DNA of 33,365 nt from a bacterium (lineage in GTDB: Bacteria; CSSED10-310; JAJRTK01), in assembly GCA_024278345.1 (NCBI GenBank), contig JAJRTK010000035.1:1-33365 (forward strand), read 5' to 3'. This document shows positions 8,198 through 15,773 of the stretch, piece by piece (the first letter of the stretch is position 1; each line of letters opens with the position of its first letter). The notes beneath the pieces are model-generated. The model had not been told where the DNA came from, searched no databases, and saw nothing but the letters and a program-made list of their open reading frames with translations. Made by a program: the position numbers and the translations under genes.

Positions 8198-9433
8198 TTG
8201 CTGACTGTTCTTGAGGCCCGACAGCGGATCTTGGTGGAAGCACCGCTCCTTCCCGTGGAGGAAATCGATCTTTCCCGGGCTCAGGGCAGGATCGTGGCCA
8301 GCGAGCTACGGGCGCGGATCGACTTTCCTCCCTTCGCCAATTCAGCGATGGATGGCTATGCGGTTCGGAGTTCGGATCTCGCAGGGGAGCTCCCCTGCCG
8401 GCTTGAGGTGATCGAGGAAGTGATGGCTGGGAATTGGCCGGTTCGGAAGGTCTTGGCCGGCCAGGCTGCGAAGATCATGACCGGTGCGCCGGTCCCCAAG
8501 GGCGCCGATTGTATCGTGCCGGTGGAACAGACCGATGGCGGCCGCGATCTGGTGGAGATCCGGGAGCGCTCCTCCAAGGGCCGGCATCTGCGGCCGGCGG
8601 GGGAAGACATCCAAGCTGGAGACGTGGCCCTGGGAACAGGGGAAAAGCTCCATCCGGTGCTTCTTTCCTATCTGGCGAGCCTGGGAATCGACCGGGTTTC
8701 GGTTCGCCGTCGGCCTCGGGTGGGAGTGCTCTCCACCGGCGACGAGCTGGCCCTGCCAGGTGCCCCGCTGAAGCCTGGCCAAATCTATGCCAGCAACGAG
8801 CTGTCTCTTGCGGGCCTGGCGCGGAACTTGGGTTGCGACGTTCGAGGTGTGGGGCCGGTTTCGGATCGCCTTGAGGCGATCATGGCGGCCATGGAAGAAT
8901 TGGCGGGGTGGGCCGATCTGCTCATTAGCTCGGGCGGCGTCAGTATGGGGGACCGCGATTTGGTGCGGATTGCGTTGGAGCGCCTGGAATTCAGGGAGAT
9001 CTTCTACCGGGTGAAGATCAAGCCCGGCAAGCCGTTGGTTTTCGGAAGGATGGGAAAGCTCCTTGTGTTTGGGCTTCCTGGCAACCCGGCCTCGGCCATC
9101 GTGACCTTCCTGGAGTTCGTGGAGCCGGCGATCCGGGCGATGCAAGGGGCGCCCGATCCTGTTCCACCACGCATTTTGGCCAGAGCTTCAGAAGCCTTGC
9201 CCAACCTCAAGCCCCGGCGTTTCTACATGCGGGTTCAGGTCCGGCAGCGTGGCGGAGAGCTGTGGGCGGAGCCCCTTCCGCGGCAGAGCTCGGGGCTTCT
9301 TCGGAGCCTGGCGTCCGCTGATGCCTTGGCTCTTCTGGAGCCAGAAACGGAAAACCCCGCCGGGGAGATCATCCGCGTTCGCCCGCTTTCCTTCGGCGTT
9401 TCGGCGTTGGGAGGGAGATGGCGGGTTGGCTGA
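8198..9433 (+). CDS. moeA: Molybdopterin molybdenumtransferase MoeA
   Basis: Inserts molybdate into adenylated molybdopterin in the last step of molybdenum-cofactor synthesis. The 411-aa protein has FPPFANSAMDGYAVR, IMTGAPVPKGADCIVPVE, the RPAGEDIQAGD segment, RPRVGVLSTGDEL, the catalytic-domain SSGGVSMGDRDL, KPGKPLVFG and FGLPGNPASAIVTF. Domain IV follows at the C-terminus. The start is TTG at 8198 with GGAGA upstream; no ATG fits the conserved N-terminus. It heads a plus-strand run that continues with lepB 92 bases later. A moeB-type gene in the same run is interrupted by stop codons. Confidence 0.93.
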   Translation: MLTVLEARQRILVEAPLLPVEEIDLSRAQGRIVASELRARIDFPPFANSAMDGYAVRSSDLAGELPCRLEVIEEVMAGNWPVRKVLAGQAAKIMTGAPVPKGADCIVPVEQTDGGRDLVEIRERSSKGRHLRPAGEDIQAGDVALGTGEKLHPVLLSYLASLGIDRVSVRRRPRVGVLSTGDELALPGAPLKPGQIYASNELSLAGLARNLGCDVRGVGPVSDRLEAIMAAMEELAGWADLLISSGGVSMGDRDLVRIALERLEFREIFYRVKIKPGKPLVFGRMGKLLVFGLPGNPASAIVTFLEFVEPAIRAMQGAPDPVPPRILARASEALPNLKPRRFYMRVQVRQRGGELWAEPLPRQSSGLLRSLASADALALLEPETENPAGEIIRVRPLSFGVSALGGRWRVG

Positions 9434-9525
9434 AGGGGGAACCGAGGCCCTAAAGGAAAGAATGTACATTCCGATATCCAACCCAATGCCGGACTCTGGT
9501 GGAAGAACCAAAAAGGGAAAACGAG

Positions 9526-10230
9526 ATGAGCAAAGATGACCGGCCACCTTCTTTCAGGGACCGCGTTCGGAGCGGCCTGCGCCTTGGCGGACTGGTGCTG
9601 GCGCTGCTCTGCATTCGTTCCTCGGTGGCGGCGCCGTACCGCGTGCCCACGGCATCCATGGAGCCGACGATCATTGCCGGAGACCGGATCTACGTCAACA
9701 AGTTGGCCTACGATTTGAAACTTCCCTTTTTGGGCGTGAGCTTGCTGCGCCTTGGCGAGCCGGCTCGAGGCGAAGTGGTGCTTTTTCAGCCTCCTGGCGA
9801 AGAGGGAATTCCATACGTCAAACGGGTCATCGGGGTTCCTGGCGATCGGATCTCCATGGAGGCGGGACGGCTCAAGATCAACGGAGTCATGCTGCCTCTA
9901 GAGGGCTTGGCGGATCGGGCACCCCTGGACGAAGCGAGCGATCATCCCAAGCGGAAGCAGCTCTTTCGGGAATCGTTGGGAGAGATCTCTCACCTAGTGG
10001 CCCAGGATCTGTTGGCGCTCCGGCTTCGGGAGTTCCCGGAGCTGGAGATTCCCGCCGACAATTATTTCGTCATGGGAGACAACCGGGATAACAGTGCGGA
10101 TTCCCGGGTTTTCGGTTTCGTGCCGCGGGATGCGTTTCTGGGCCGTGCCTCCATCGTCTATGCTTCGGTCCGTTGGGACGAAAACGGGTTCCAGATATTC
10201 TGGGATCGCTTTTTCAAGCGGCTGGGATGA
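9526..10230 (+). CDS. lepB: Signal peptidase I
   Basis: A membrane-bound S26 serine protease that removes signal peptides after export. It has one N-terminal membrane segment (about 17-36), the nucleophile in TASMEPTI (Ser about 44), the general-base Lys about 99 in PYVKRVIGVPGDRI, and the conserved GDNRDNSADSR at about 184. The length of 234 aa includes an inserted segment of about 50 residues between boxes D and E, as in many Gram-negative enzymes. ATG at 9526 follows AGGGA by 8 bases. A GTG at 9499 would add 9 residues and is less likely. Confidence 0.92.
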   Translation: MSKDDRPPSFRDRVRSGLRLGGLVLALLCIRSSVAAPYRVPTASMEPTIIAGDRIYVNKLAYDLKLPFLGVSLLRLGEPARGEVVLFQPPGEEGIPYVKRVIGVPGDRISMEAGRLKINGVMLPLEGLADRAPLDEASDHPKRKQLFRESLGEISHLVAQDLLALRLREFPELEIPADNYFVMGDNRDNSADSRVFGFVPRDAFLGRASIVYASVRWDENGFQIFWDRFFKRLG

Positions 10231-10232
10231 TG

Positions 10233-10318
10233 GGTCGTGGTGGAGTGATGGGCGACGGGCTGCGGACGGATTGCCGCCGACCGGAGCGGAACGCAACTCG
10301 AGACGAAACTCATTCGTT
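10233..10318. repeat. MITE-like dispersed repeat, copy E (one end)
   Basis: Begins 3 bases after the lepB stop. It contains GGCGACGGGCTGCGGACGG, a GCCGCCGACC stretch, then the terminal motif GGAGCGGAACGCAACTCGAG and an A-rich tail pointing towards the next gene. Only one terminus is recognisable. Confidence 0.6.
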
Positions 10319-10391
10319 TCCCCCTTTCTGTGGACGGTTGGAAGGCGCGTTCAGGATGGAGCTTGGCAAGCGCTCGGAAGGGAGCTGAACC

Positions 10392-11645
10392 ATGAAAAAA
10401 TGGATTCTCTGGATGGCGCTGCTGGGGTCGGGGGTTCAGGCGGCGGAATACGATTTGATCCCCATGGATCGGAGCCAAACGAACCACCTCAAGGCCTACG
10501 GACTCGCTTTTGGGATGCTGGAGCGAGGGCAAAATGTTCACTGGCTCTTGAACTACCGTGGCGGCGCATTTTTGACGGGGGCTTCGGAACAGTTGAGCCG
10601 GGAAGCGCGGATCGCCGGCGTGACGGTGGAACGGATTGGCGCGGCCAAGGTACGGCGCATCGACCTGCTCATCGCTTCGAGCAACATGGAGAACATGCTC
10701 CTGGAAAAGGCCCCCAGAATCGCCATCTACACGCCTCCCGGGCAAGAGCCCTGGGATGATGCCGTGACCCTCGTCCTGGAATACGCGGGGATCCCCTACG
10801 ACAAGCTGTGGGACCCGCAGGTGCTGGAAGGCAAGCTGGCGGACTACGATTGGCTCCACCTCCACCACGAGGATTTTACCGGGCAATTCGGAAAATTCTA
10901 TTCCTCTTACCGGAACGTGCGCTGGTACCAAAAAAAGGTCTACAATTTCGAGCAGGCAGCACAAAAGGCTGGCTATCCGACGGTTCCCAAGCACAAGCTG
11001 GCCGTGGCCAGGGCCATTCAGGCCTTCGTGGCGCGAGGCGGGTTCCTGTTTGCCATGTGCCTGGCCACGGATACCCTGGATATCGCCCTTTCCGCTGGAG
11101 ACACCGATATTGTGCCGCCGGAGATGGACCACACGCCCGTGGATCCCGATTACGCGAGGAAGCTCCGCTTCGACCGAACGTTCGCCTTCAAAGATTTTCG
11201 CGTGAATACGGCTCCCTACTCCAACAGCTATTCCGACATCGACGTCAACCAGATCAACTCGTCGGATCGGATTGATCCCGGCCCCTTCTCCCTGTTCGAG
11301 TTCTCCGCCAAGGTCGATCCCGTTCCCACGATGTTGACCCAGTCCCACGTCAAACGGAACATCCTGGGCTTCAAGGGGCAGACCACCACCTTCAATCCCA
11401 AGGCGATCCGCGACTCGGCCATCATCCTGGGGAAAGAGGAGAAGACCGGCTACGTCCGCTACCTCCACGGCGAGTTCGGCAAGGGCACCTATACCTTCTA
11501 CGGCGGCCACGATCCCGAGGACATGAACCATCTTGTGGGCGAGCTTCCCACCGACGTGTCGCTCTTCCCCAATTCGCCGGGATACCGGCTGATTCTGAAC
11601 AACGTTCTCTTCCCGGCGGCGCGGAAAAAGAAGCTCAAGACCTGA
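10392..11645 (+). CDS. Secreted protein of the 'asparagine synthetase B-like' family (function unknown)
   Basis: A 417-aa protein with a signal peptide (MKKWILWMALLGSGVQA) and hence probably periplasmic. It matches, from memory, a well-conserved family seen in Bacteroidota that databases often label asparagine synthetase B. Hallmarks are DLIPMDRSQTNHLKAYGLAF, WLLNYRGG, YTPPGQEPWDDAVTLVLEYAG, DWLHLHHEDFTGQFGKFY, GGFLFAMCLATDTLDIAL, GKGTYTFYGGHDPEDMNH and a very conserved tail LNNVLFPAARKKKLKT. It has neither an N-terminal catalytic Cys nor the SGGxDS ATP loop of real asparagine synthetase, so that name is misleading. ATG at 10392 follows GGGAG. Dispersed repeats lie directly on both sides. Confidence 0.85.
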   Translation: MKKWILWMALLGSGVQAAEYDLIPMDRSQTNHLKAYGLAFGMLERGQNVHWLLNYRGGAFLTGASEQLSREARIAGVTVERIGAAKVRRIDLLIASSNMENMLLEKAPRIAIYTPPGQEPWDDAVTLVLEYAGIPYDKLWDPQVLEGKLADYDWLHLHHEDFTGQFGKFYSSYRNVRWYQKKVYNFEQAAQKAGYPTVPKHKLAVARAIQAFVARGGFLFAMCLATDTLDIALSAGDTDIVPPEMDHTPVDPDYARKLRFDRTFAFKDFRVNTAPYSNSYSDIDVNQINSSDRIDPGPFSLFEFSAKVDPVPTMLTQSHVKRNILGFKGQTTTFNPKAIRDSAIILGKEEKTGYVRYLHGEFGKGTYTFYGGHDPEDMNHLVGELPTDVSLFPNSPGYRLILNNVLFPAARKKKLKT

Positions 11646-11760
11646 CGAAACCCTTTATTTTCATTTGTGTTGAGTTCCGCTCGCGTCGGCGGCAGTCCGT
11701 CCGCCGCCACTCGCCATGATCGCCGCTTTTGCCATCGGCTGCCCTCAATCCAAAGCGCAG
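11644..11760. repeat. MITE-like dispersed repeat, copy D (one clear end)
   Basis: Starts at the stop codon of the preceding gene. On the minus strand it reads GCGGCGATCATGGCGAGTGG, GGACGGACTGCCGCCGACG, GAGCGGAACTCAACACAAAT then an A-rich stretch, closely matching copies A and E. It is inverted with respect to copy E, so the two terminal motifs face each other across the gene between them. The far end, up to about 11850, is too diverged to define. Confidence 0.65.
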
Positions 11761-11863
11761 CCAGGGATCGGTGCCCGGCGCCCTCCGGAAACGCACGGCT
11801 GGAACCGATCCAAGCAGCCTGGTATAGAAGGGAAAAGGCGAACCCAGGGAAGGAAATGGGGCT

Positions 11864-12343
11864 GTGGCGGAAATTATAGTTTTTCCCAAAGCTCGGCGAG
11901 TTGTCGCTCGACCGCCTCGACCGGCGCGACAGGTCATGCTGGTGGCCGGCGTCCTGGGAGGGGTGGGGAGCACGGGGTTTGCCCTTTTCTGTTTTCAGGG
12001 CGCCGTTGATGGAATCTGCTGGCTTCTGGTGGTCTTTGCGCTCCTTTCTCTTTGGCTGGCATGGTACAGCATCCGCTGCCAAGTGGTGGTGACGCCAGAG
12101 TCCTTCCAGTTCTTCGGCTTTCTGCCCTCCAAACCCTGTCCGTTGAGCGAGCTCGAGGAGCTGACTCTGGTCCGTGTGTCCGGAGCTTCTTCCGGCAGGG
12201 TTGACAAAAGCCATGTACGCCTCCGCCGCAAGGGGCACTCGGGTACGTTCAAGCTCTTCCTGAGTTGGGATGGCGCTGAAGAGGCTGTCGCTCTCTTGAA
12301 ACGCTGGCAACCCGACGGTTTCCGCACCATCGAAGTCGATTGA
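11864..12343 (+). CDS. Small membrane protein, possible bacterial PH-like domain
   Basis: A 159-aa protein starting at GTG 11864, preceded by GGAAGG. Two adjacent hydrophobic segments (about 24-45 and 50-68) form a hairpin anchor. The following cytosolic part (QVVVTPESFQFFGFLPSKPCPLSELEELTLVRV, then a Gly/Arg-rich loop and FKLFLSW) has the strand pattern of a bacterial PH-like domain, but the match is weak. The start of the frame overlaps degenerate repeat D sequence. It lies between the secreted protein and the broken moeB gene on the same strand. Function unknown. Confidence 0.6.
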   Translation: MAEIIVFPKARRVVARPPRPARQVMLVAGVLGGVGSTGFALFCFQGAVDGICWLLVVFALLSLWLAWYSIRCQVVVTPESFQFFGFLPSKPCPLSELEELTLVRVSGASSGRVDKSHVRLRRKGHSGTFKLFLSWDGAEEAVALLKRWQPDGFRTIEVD

Positions 12344-12455
12344 CCCCGGGGAACGGCGCACGGCGGTGGACTGGTCTCCTTGCCCTGGTGGCCGCGGTCG
12401 ATGGGTGGATTCCCCGGAAGCACGAGAGGCTGCTTGATCTTTGGGAGAGACGTGG

Positions 12456-13604
12456 ATGACTTTGACTCCGGAACAATCGGCTCGCTACAGCCGTCACCTG
12501 ATCCTCCCCGAAGTGGGGCCGGCGGGGCAGAGGAAGCTCCTGGATTCCAGCGTTCTCTTGATCGGCGCCGGGGGCTTGGGTTCGCCTTTGGGACTCTATT
12601 TGGCGGCGGCGGGAGTTGGCCGGATCGGGATTGTGGATTTCGATAGCGTGGAGGCCTCGAACTTGCAACGGTAAGTCTTGCACGGCACAGCTTCGGTAGG
12701 CCGTCCAAAAGTGGATTCGGCGCGGCGCCGCATCGAAGACCTCAACCCTGATGTGGTATTGGAGACCCACCGAAAACGGCTCACCAGCGAAAACGCCCTG
12801 GATCTGATGTAGGGGTATGATGTCGTTGTCGATGGGACGGACAACTTCCCCACGCGATACCTGGTGAATGACGCTTGCGTCCTGTTGGGCAAGCCCAATG
12901 TCTACGGTTCCATCTACCGGTTCGAGGGTCAGGCCAGCGTCTTCAATCTGGATGGCGGCCCCAACTACCGGGACCTCTTTCCGGAGCCGCCTCCACCGGG
13001 ACTGGTCCCCAACTGCGCGCAGGCCGGGGTCCTGGGAGTATTGCCCGGGATCATCGGCACGATCCAGGCAAACGAAGCCCTCAAGATCCTTCTGGGGATC
13101 GGGGAGCCGCTCGCGGGACGGCTCTTGCTCTTCGACGCACTCAAAATGGAGTTCCGGGAGATCCGGTTCCGGAAGAATCCCCGCGTCATGCCCATAGAAA
13201 AACTCATCGACTACCGGCGGTTCTGCGCTGGACCCCACTGGGAGGGAGGGAACGACAAAAAAACAGGACCTGGAAACCTGGAACCGGAGATCTCGGTTCA
13301 GGAGCTCCGGCAGCGCCTCGATGCGGATGAAAAGCCGTTCCTACTGGATGTGCGAGAACCCTTTGAATGGGCCATCTGTCACATTCCCGGCTCCACGCTG
13401 GTCCCCTTGGGGCAACTGTCGGACCCAGGAAAGGATCTCCGCTGTGAGAAGGATCGGCACATCGTAACGCTCTGCCACTCCGGAGCACGGAGTCTTCACG
13501 CACGGCAATTCCTCCTGGATGCCGGATTTACCGTAGTGCAAAGCCTTCGGGGTGGAGTCGATGCATGGGCTAGAAAGGTTGATCCTTCCATGGCGCGGTA
13601 TTAG
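12456..13604 (+). pseudogene. MoeB/ThiF-type adenylyltransferase with rhodanese domain, interrupted by two stop codons
   Basis: A single continuous frame of 383 codons encodes an E1-like enzyme that would adenylate the C-terminus of MoaD or ThiS, fused to a rhodanese domain. Conserved parts are [19 protein letters not shown], the nucleotide loop [80 protein letters not shown] and the rhodanese VTLCHSGARS with its Cys. TAA at 12672-12674 replaces the Gln normally found after NLQR, and TAG at 12810-12812 sits before GYDVVVDGTDN. No frameshift occurs, so decay is recent, or the stops are read through or are sequence errors. ATG at 12456 follows GGGAGAGA by 5 bases. Confidence 0.85.
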
Positions 13605-13667
13605 ATCCCTTGGGACCTATCAAATTGTCCTGTTTTTGCTTCACAATTTTCTTCGCCGAAACGGTGG

Positions 13668-13686
13668 CACCGGCATCTTGCCGGTG
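13668..13686. repeat. Small GC-rich hairpin
   Basis: CACCGGCA-TCT-TGCCGGTG, perfect 8-bp arms, followed by GTAGCGCCCTCCGGGC. It resembles other extragenic palindromes in the window and has no T-tract. Confidence 0.5.
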
Positions 13687-13916
13687 TAGCGCCCTCCGGG
13701 CTGCACCGAGCCGGGAAGGAGGCCCGCCCCAGCGGTGATGTTGTCAACCGGATCTGATAGGTCTCGATCCCTTCAGGGAGCATACGATTCCCCAGAGACC
13801 ATGGCAAGACAAGTGGCGGCGGTCACGCCGACGTCCATGGGAGCAGATCCAAACCAACCCGCGGAACGGGTCATGGAACAACCCCGGAAAATTGCAGCAG
13901 CGAGGAGAAGATCGCT

Positions 13917-13946
13917 GACATTTTGTCAATGAATTGACAAAATGTC
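13917..13946. promoter_or_regulatory. Perfect 30-bp palindrome
   Basis: Two perfect 13-bp arms, GACATTTTGTCAA and TTGACAAAATGTC, separated by TGAA. It lies 36 bases beyond the znuB stop, in a gap between convergent genes. The sequence is AT-rich, unlike the GC-rich REP-type hairpins. There is no T-tract on either side, so it could be a protein-binding site or a transcript-end hairpin. Confidence 0.55.
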
Positions 13947-13981
13947 TATCCGCGGGTTTTGGCCCGGAATCCACCGGGTAA

Positions 13982-14827
13982 TCAAGAACCACCGCGGATC
14001 TTTCGCGGTCGCCAGATAGCCCGAGCCGCCGAACTAACGCCGAAGAGCGCCACTGCCAGCAGGATGATCAAGGGGCCGCTGGGAAGCCGCAAGTCCAGCC
14101 GATCCGAGAGATCGTAGGCCAAGAATAGGCCTGCGACACTGCAAGCCGCGCTCAAAAGAGTTGCCAGGCACATCATGGGGCGAAGCCTGGTGGTCCATTG
14201 TCGGGCGGTAGCCGCCGGGATCGTCAAGAGCGCGATGACCAGGATCACGCCGGCGACACGGATCAGCGTCACGATGGCCAAGGAGGTCAAGGCGAGGAGA
14301 ATTTGGAACAATAAACCCACGGGGAGACCCGCGACTTCGGCAAACTCCTCATCAAAACTTATCGCCTGAAACTCGTCGAACAGAAAGAAGACTCCCAGGA
14401 GGACGACTCCGTCCAGAGCCGCGACTCCCCAGACATCGCTGGCGGGAACAAACAGGATGCTCCCGAATAGATAGCTCATCAGATCCGGAGCGTAACCCGG
14501 GGTCAAGGCTACAAAGAGAATGCCCAGTGCCATTCCCACGGCCCAAACCATGGAGATCAACGTGTCGAATCCAGACGGAAGCCGCCTGTAGGCCCATCCA
14601 AGTCCAGCGCCCGCGGCAAGGGTGAAACCGGTGGCGCCCAGGATGGGAGAAAAACCCAACCAATAACCCAGCCCCACGCCTCCAAACGCTGCGTGGGAAA
14701 GCCCTCCGGAAATCGACGAAATCCGCTTCACGACGACGTAGGTTCCGATGACGCCGCAGGCTACACTGGCCAGGAGTGCGGTGGCCAAGGCACGCTGGAA
14801 AAAAGGAAAGGAAAGAGCCTCCAACAT
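13982..14827 (-). CDS. znuB: Metal (zinc/manganese) ABC transporter permease
   Basis: An ABC-3 family membrane permease of 281 aa that forms the channel of a zinc- or manganese-uptake transporter. The early segment GVIGTYVVVKRISSISGGLSHAAFGGVGLGYWLG is diagnostic, as is the later VTLIRVAGVILVIALLTIPAATA. About eight hydrophobic segments can be seen. The gene follows znuC by 172 bases, and that gap contains a dispersed repeat, so the operon is probably still co-transcribed but stretched. Confidence 0.9.
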   Translation of the reverse strand: MLEALSFPFFQRALATALLASVACGVIGTYVVVKRISSISGGLSHAAFGGVGLGYWLGFSPILGATGFTLAAGAGLGWAYRRLPSGFDTLISMVWAVGMALGILFVALTPGYAPDLMSYLFGSILFVPASDVWGVAALDGVVLLGVFFLFDEFQAISFDEEFAEVAGLPVGLLFQILLALTSLAIVTLIRVAGVILVIALLTIPAATARQWTTRLRPMMCLATLLSAACSVAGLFLAYDLSDRLDLRLPSGPLIILLAVALFGVSSAARAIWRPRKIRGGS

Positions 14828-14867
14828 TGGTTTCCCCCTTCATTCAGGTCGAGACCATCGATTCTGA

Positions 14868-14960
14868 AGCAACGGTTTCTTCTCTTTTGGTTGTGTCCGC
14901 TCCCGTCGCGTGGCAGCCGCCACGCGCCCCTCGCCTTCCTTCGGATCGTCGGGAAGGAGC
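14868..14960. repeat. MITE-like dispersed repeat, copy F (one end), inside the znu operon
   Basis: On the minus strand it reads GGCGAGGGGCGCGTGGCGG, a CTGCCACGCGAC palindromic part, GGGAGCGGACACAACCAAAA and GAGAAGAAACC. This matches the terminal motif and A-rich tail of the other copies. It sits between znuC and znuB. Confidence 0.6.
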
Positions 14961-14999
14961 GCTTACCGCTCTCAAAAGGGCGGTGAAATAATGGATATT

Positions 15000-15773
15000 C
15001 TAGCTCGCGGACTCCCTGGAGTGGGGTTCAAGGATTCGGCAGTGGTGGGGATGTTCCACGACTTCCACGGGAAAACCGTAGCCAAGTTCCAGGAGTTCCT
15101 GAGTCATCTGGTTGGAGGGGTGGTAAACCAGGCGGCGATTCAGGCAGGCGATGCTGTGGATATAACCGCAAACGATCCCGACGTCGTGAGAAACTAGAAG
15201 GATCGTCCGCTGGGGTGTCAGGTCGGCCAGAAGCTTGTAAACTTCGGTGGCGTTTTGGGGATCGAGGCTTGAAGTGGGCTCGTCCAGCAAGAGAAGCGGC
15301 GCGTCAAGGCAGAGAGCCCGTGCAATGAGAACCCGTTGTCGCTCGCCGCCAGAGAGCTCGCCAATTTGGCGATCCGCAAGATGGCCCAGGTGAACGCGCT
15401 CCAAGGCCATCAGCGCCTGACGTTTCGCCTTGCCGCCAAATCGACGAAACAGACGTTTCTTTCCCAGAAGCCCCATGAGAACCACGTCCAGGGCGGAGAT
15501 GGGGAAGTCCATGTCGAAGCGCGCATGCTGGGGAACATAGCCGATAGTGCCCCGTACCTCTTTTGGAGAGCGCCCAAAAACCCGGAGCTGCCCCGTATCC
15601 GGTTCGATCAACCCCAGAATCAGTTTGAGCAAGAGGCTTTTACCACCGCCGTTGGGGCCGATGAGGCCCAAGAATTCCCCTTGCTTCAATTGCAGATGAA
15701 TCTGTTCGAGAACCGGTTCCCGGCGGAGGGTCAAGCTCACGTCCCGGATGTCTAGAGCTAGGCCGTTCATCAT
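15000..15773 (-). CDS. znuC: Metal (zinc/manganese) ABC transporter ATP-binding protein
   Basis: A 257-aa cytoplasmic ATPase that powers the ZnuB permease. It has the Walker A motif GPNGGGKS, the Q-loop YVPQ, the ABC signature LSGGERQRV, the Walker B motif LLLLDEPTSSLD and the switch His in LVSHDVG. The start codon overlaps the znuA stop (ATGA), so the two are translationally coupled. The His-rich tail VVEHPHHC could bind metal, but this is a guess. Confidence 0.92.
   Translation of the reverse strand: MMNGLALDIRDVSLTLRREPVLEQIHLQLKQGEFLGLIGPNGGGKSLLLKLILGLIEPDTGQLRVFGRSPKEVRGTIGYVPQHARFDMDFPISALDVVLMGLLGKKRLFRRFGGKAKRQALMALERVHLGHLADRQIGELSGGERQRVLIARALCLDAPLLLLDEPTSSLDPQNATEVYKLLADLTPQRTILLVSHDVGIVCGYIHSIACLNRRLVYHPSNQMTQELLELGYGFPVEVVEHPHHCRILEPHSRESAS

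Larger units (their letters stand above)
13605..13981. other. Gap between convergent genes
   Basis: About 380 bases between the broken moeB gene and znuB, which point towards each other. I see no credible gene. The gap holds a small hairpin (13668-13686) and a perfect 30-bp palindrome (13917-13946). Confidence 0.6.

Noticed and set aside
10158-11531. Long minus-strand open frame of 457 codons
   Set aside because: Antisense to the well-conserved asparagine synthetase B-like gene and lepB; an effect of high G+C codon use.
10233-11760. Composite transposon carrying the asparagine synthetase B-like gene
   Set aside because: No transposase is present, each flanking repeat shows only one recognisable end, and no target duplication can be seen.
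12456-13604. Stop-codon reassignment to explain the interrupted moeB
   Set aside because: TAA, TAG and TGA each terminate intact neighbouring genes (for example greA, lysC, recD2).
13917-13946. Intrinsic terminator for znuB
   Set aside because: The palindrome is perfect but AT-rich and no T-tract follows on either strand, so I list it only as a possible regulatory or RNA-end structure.
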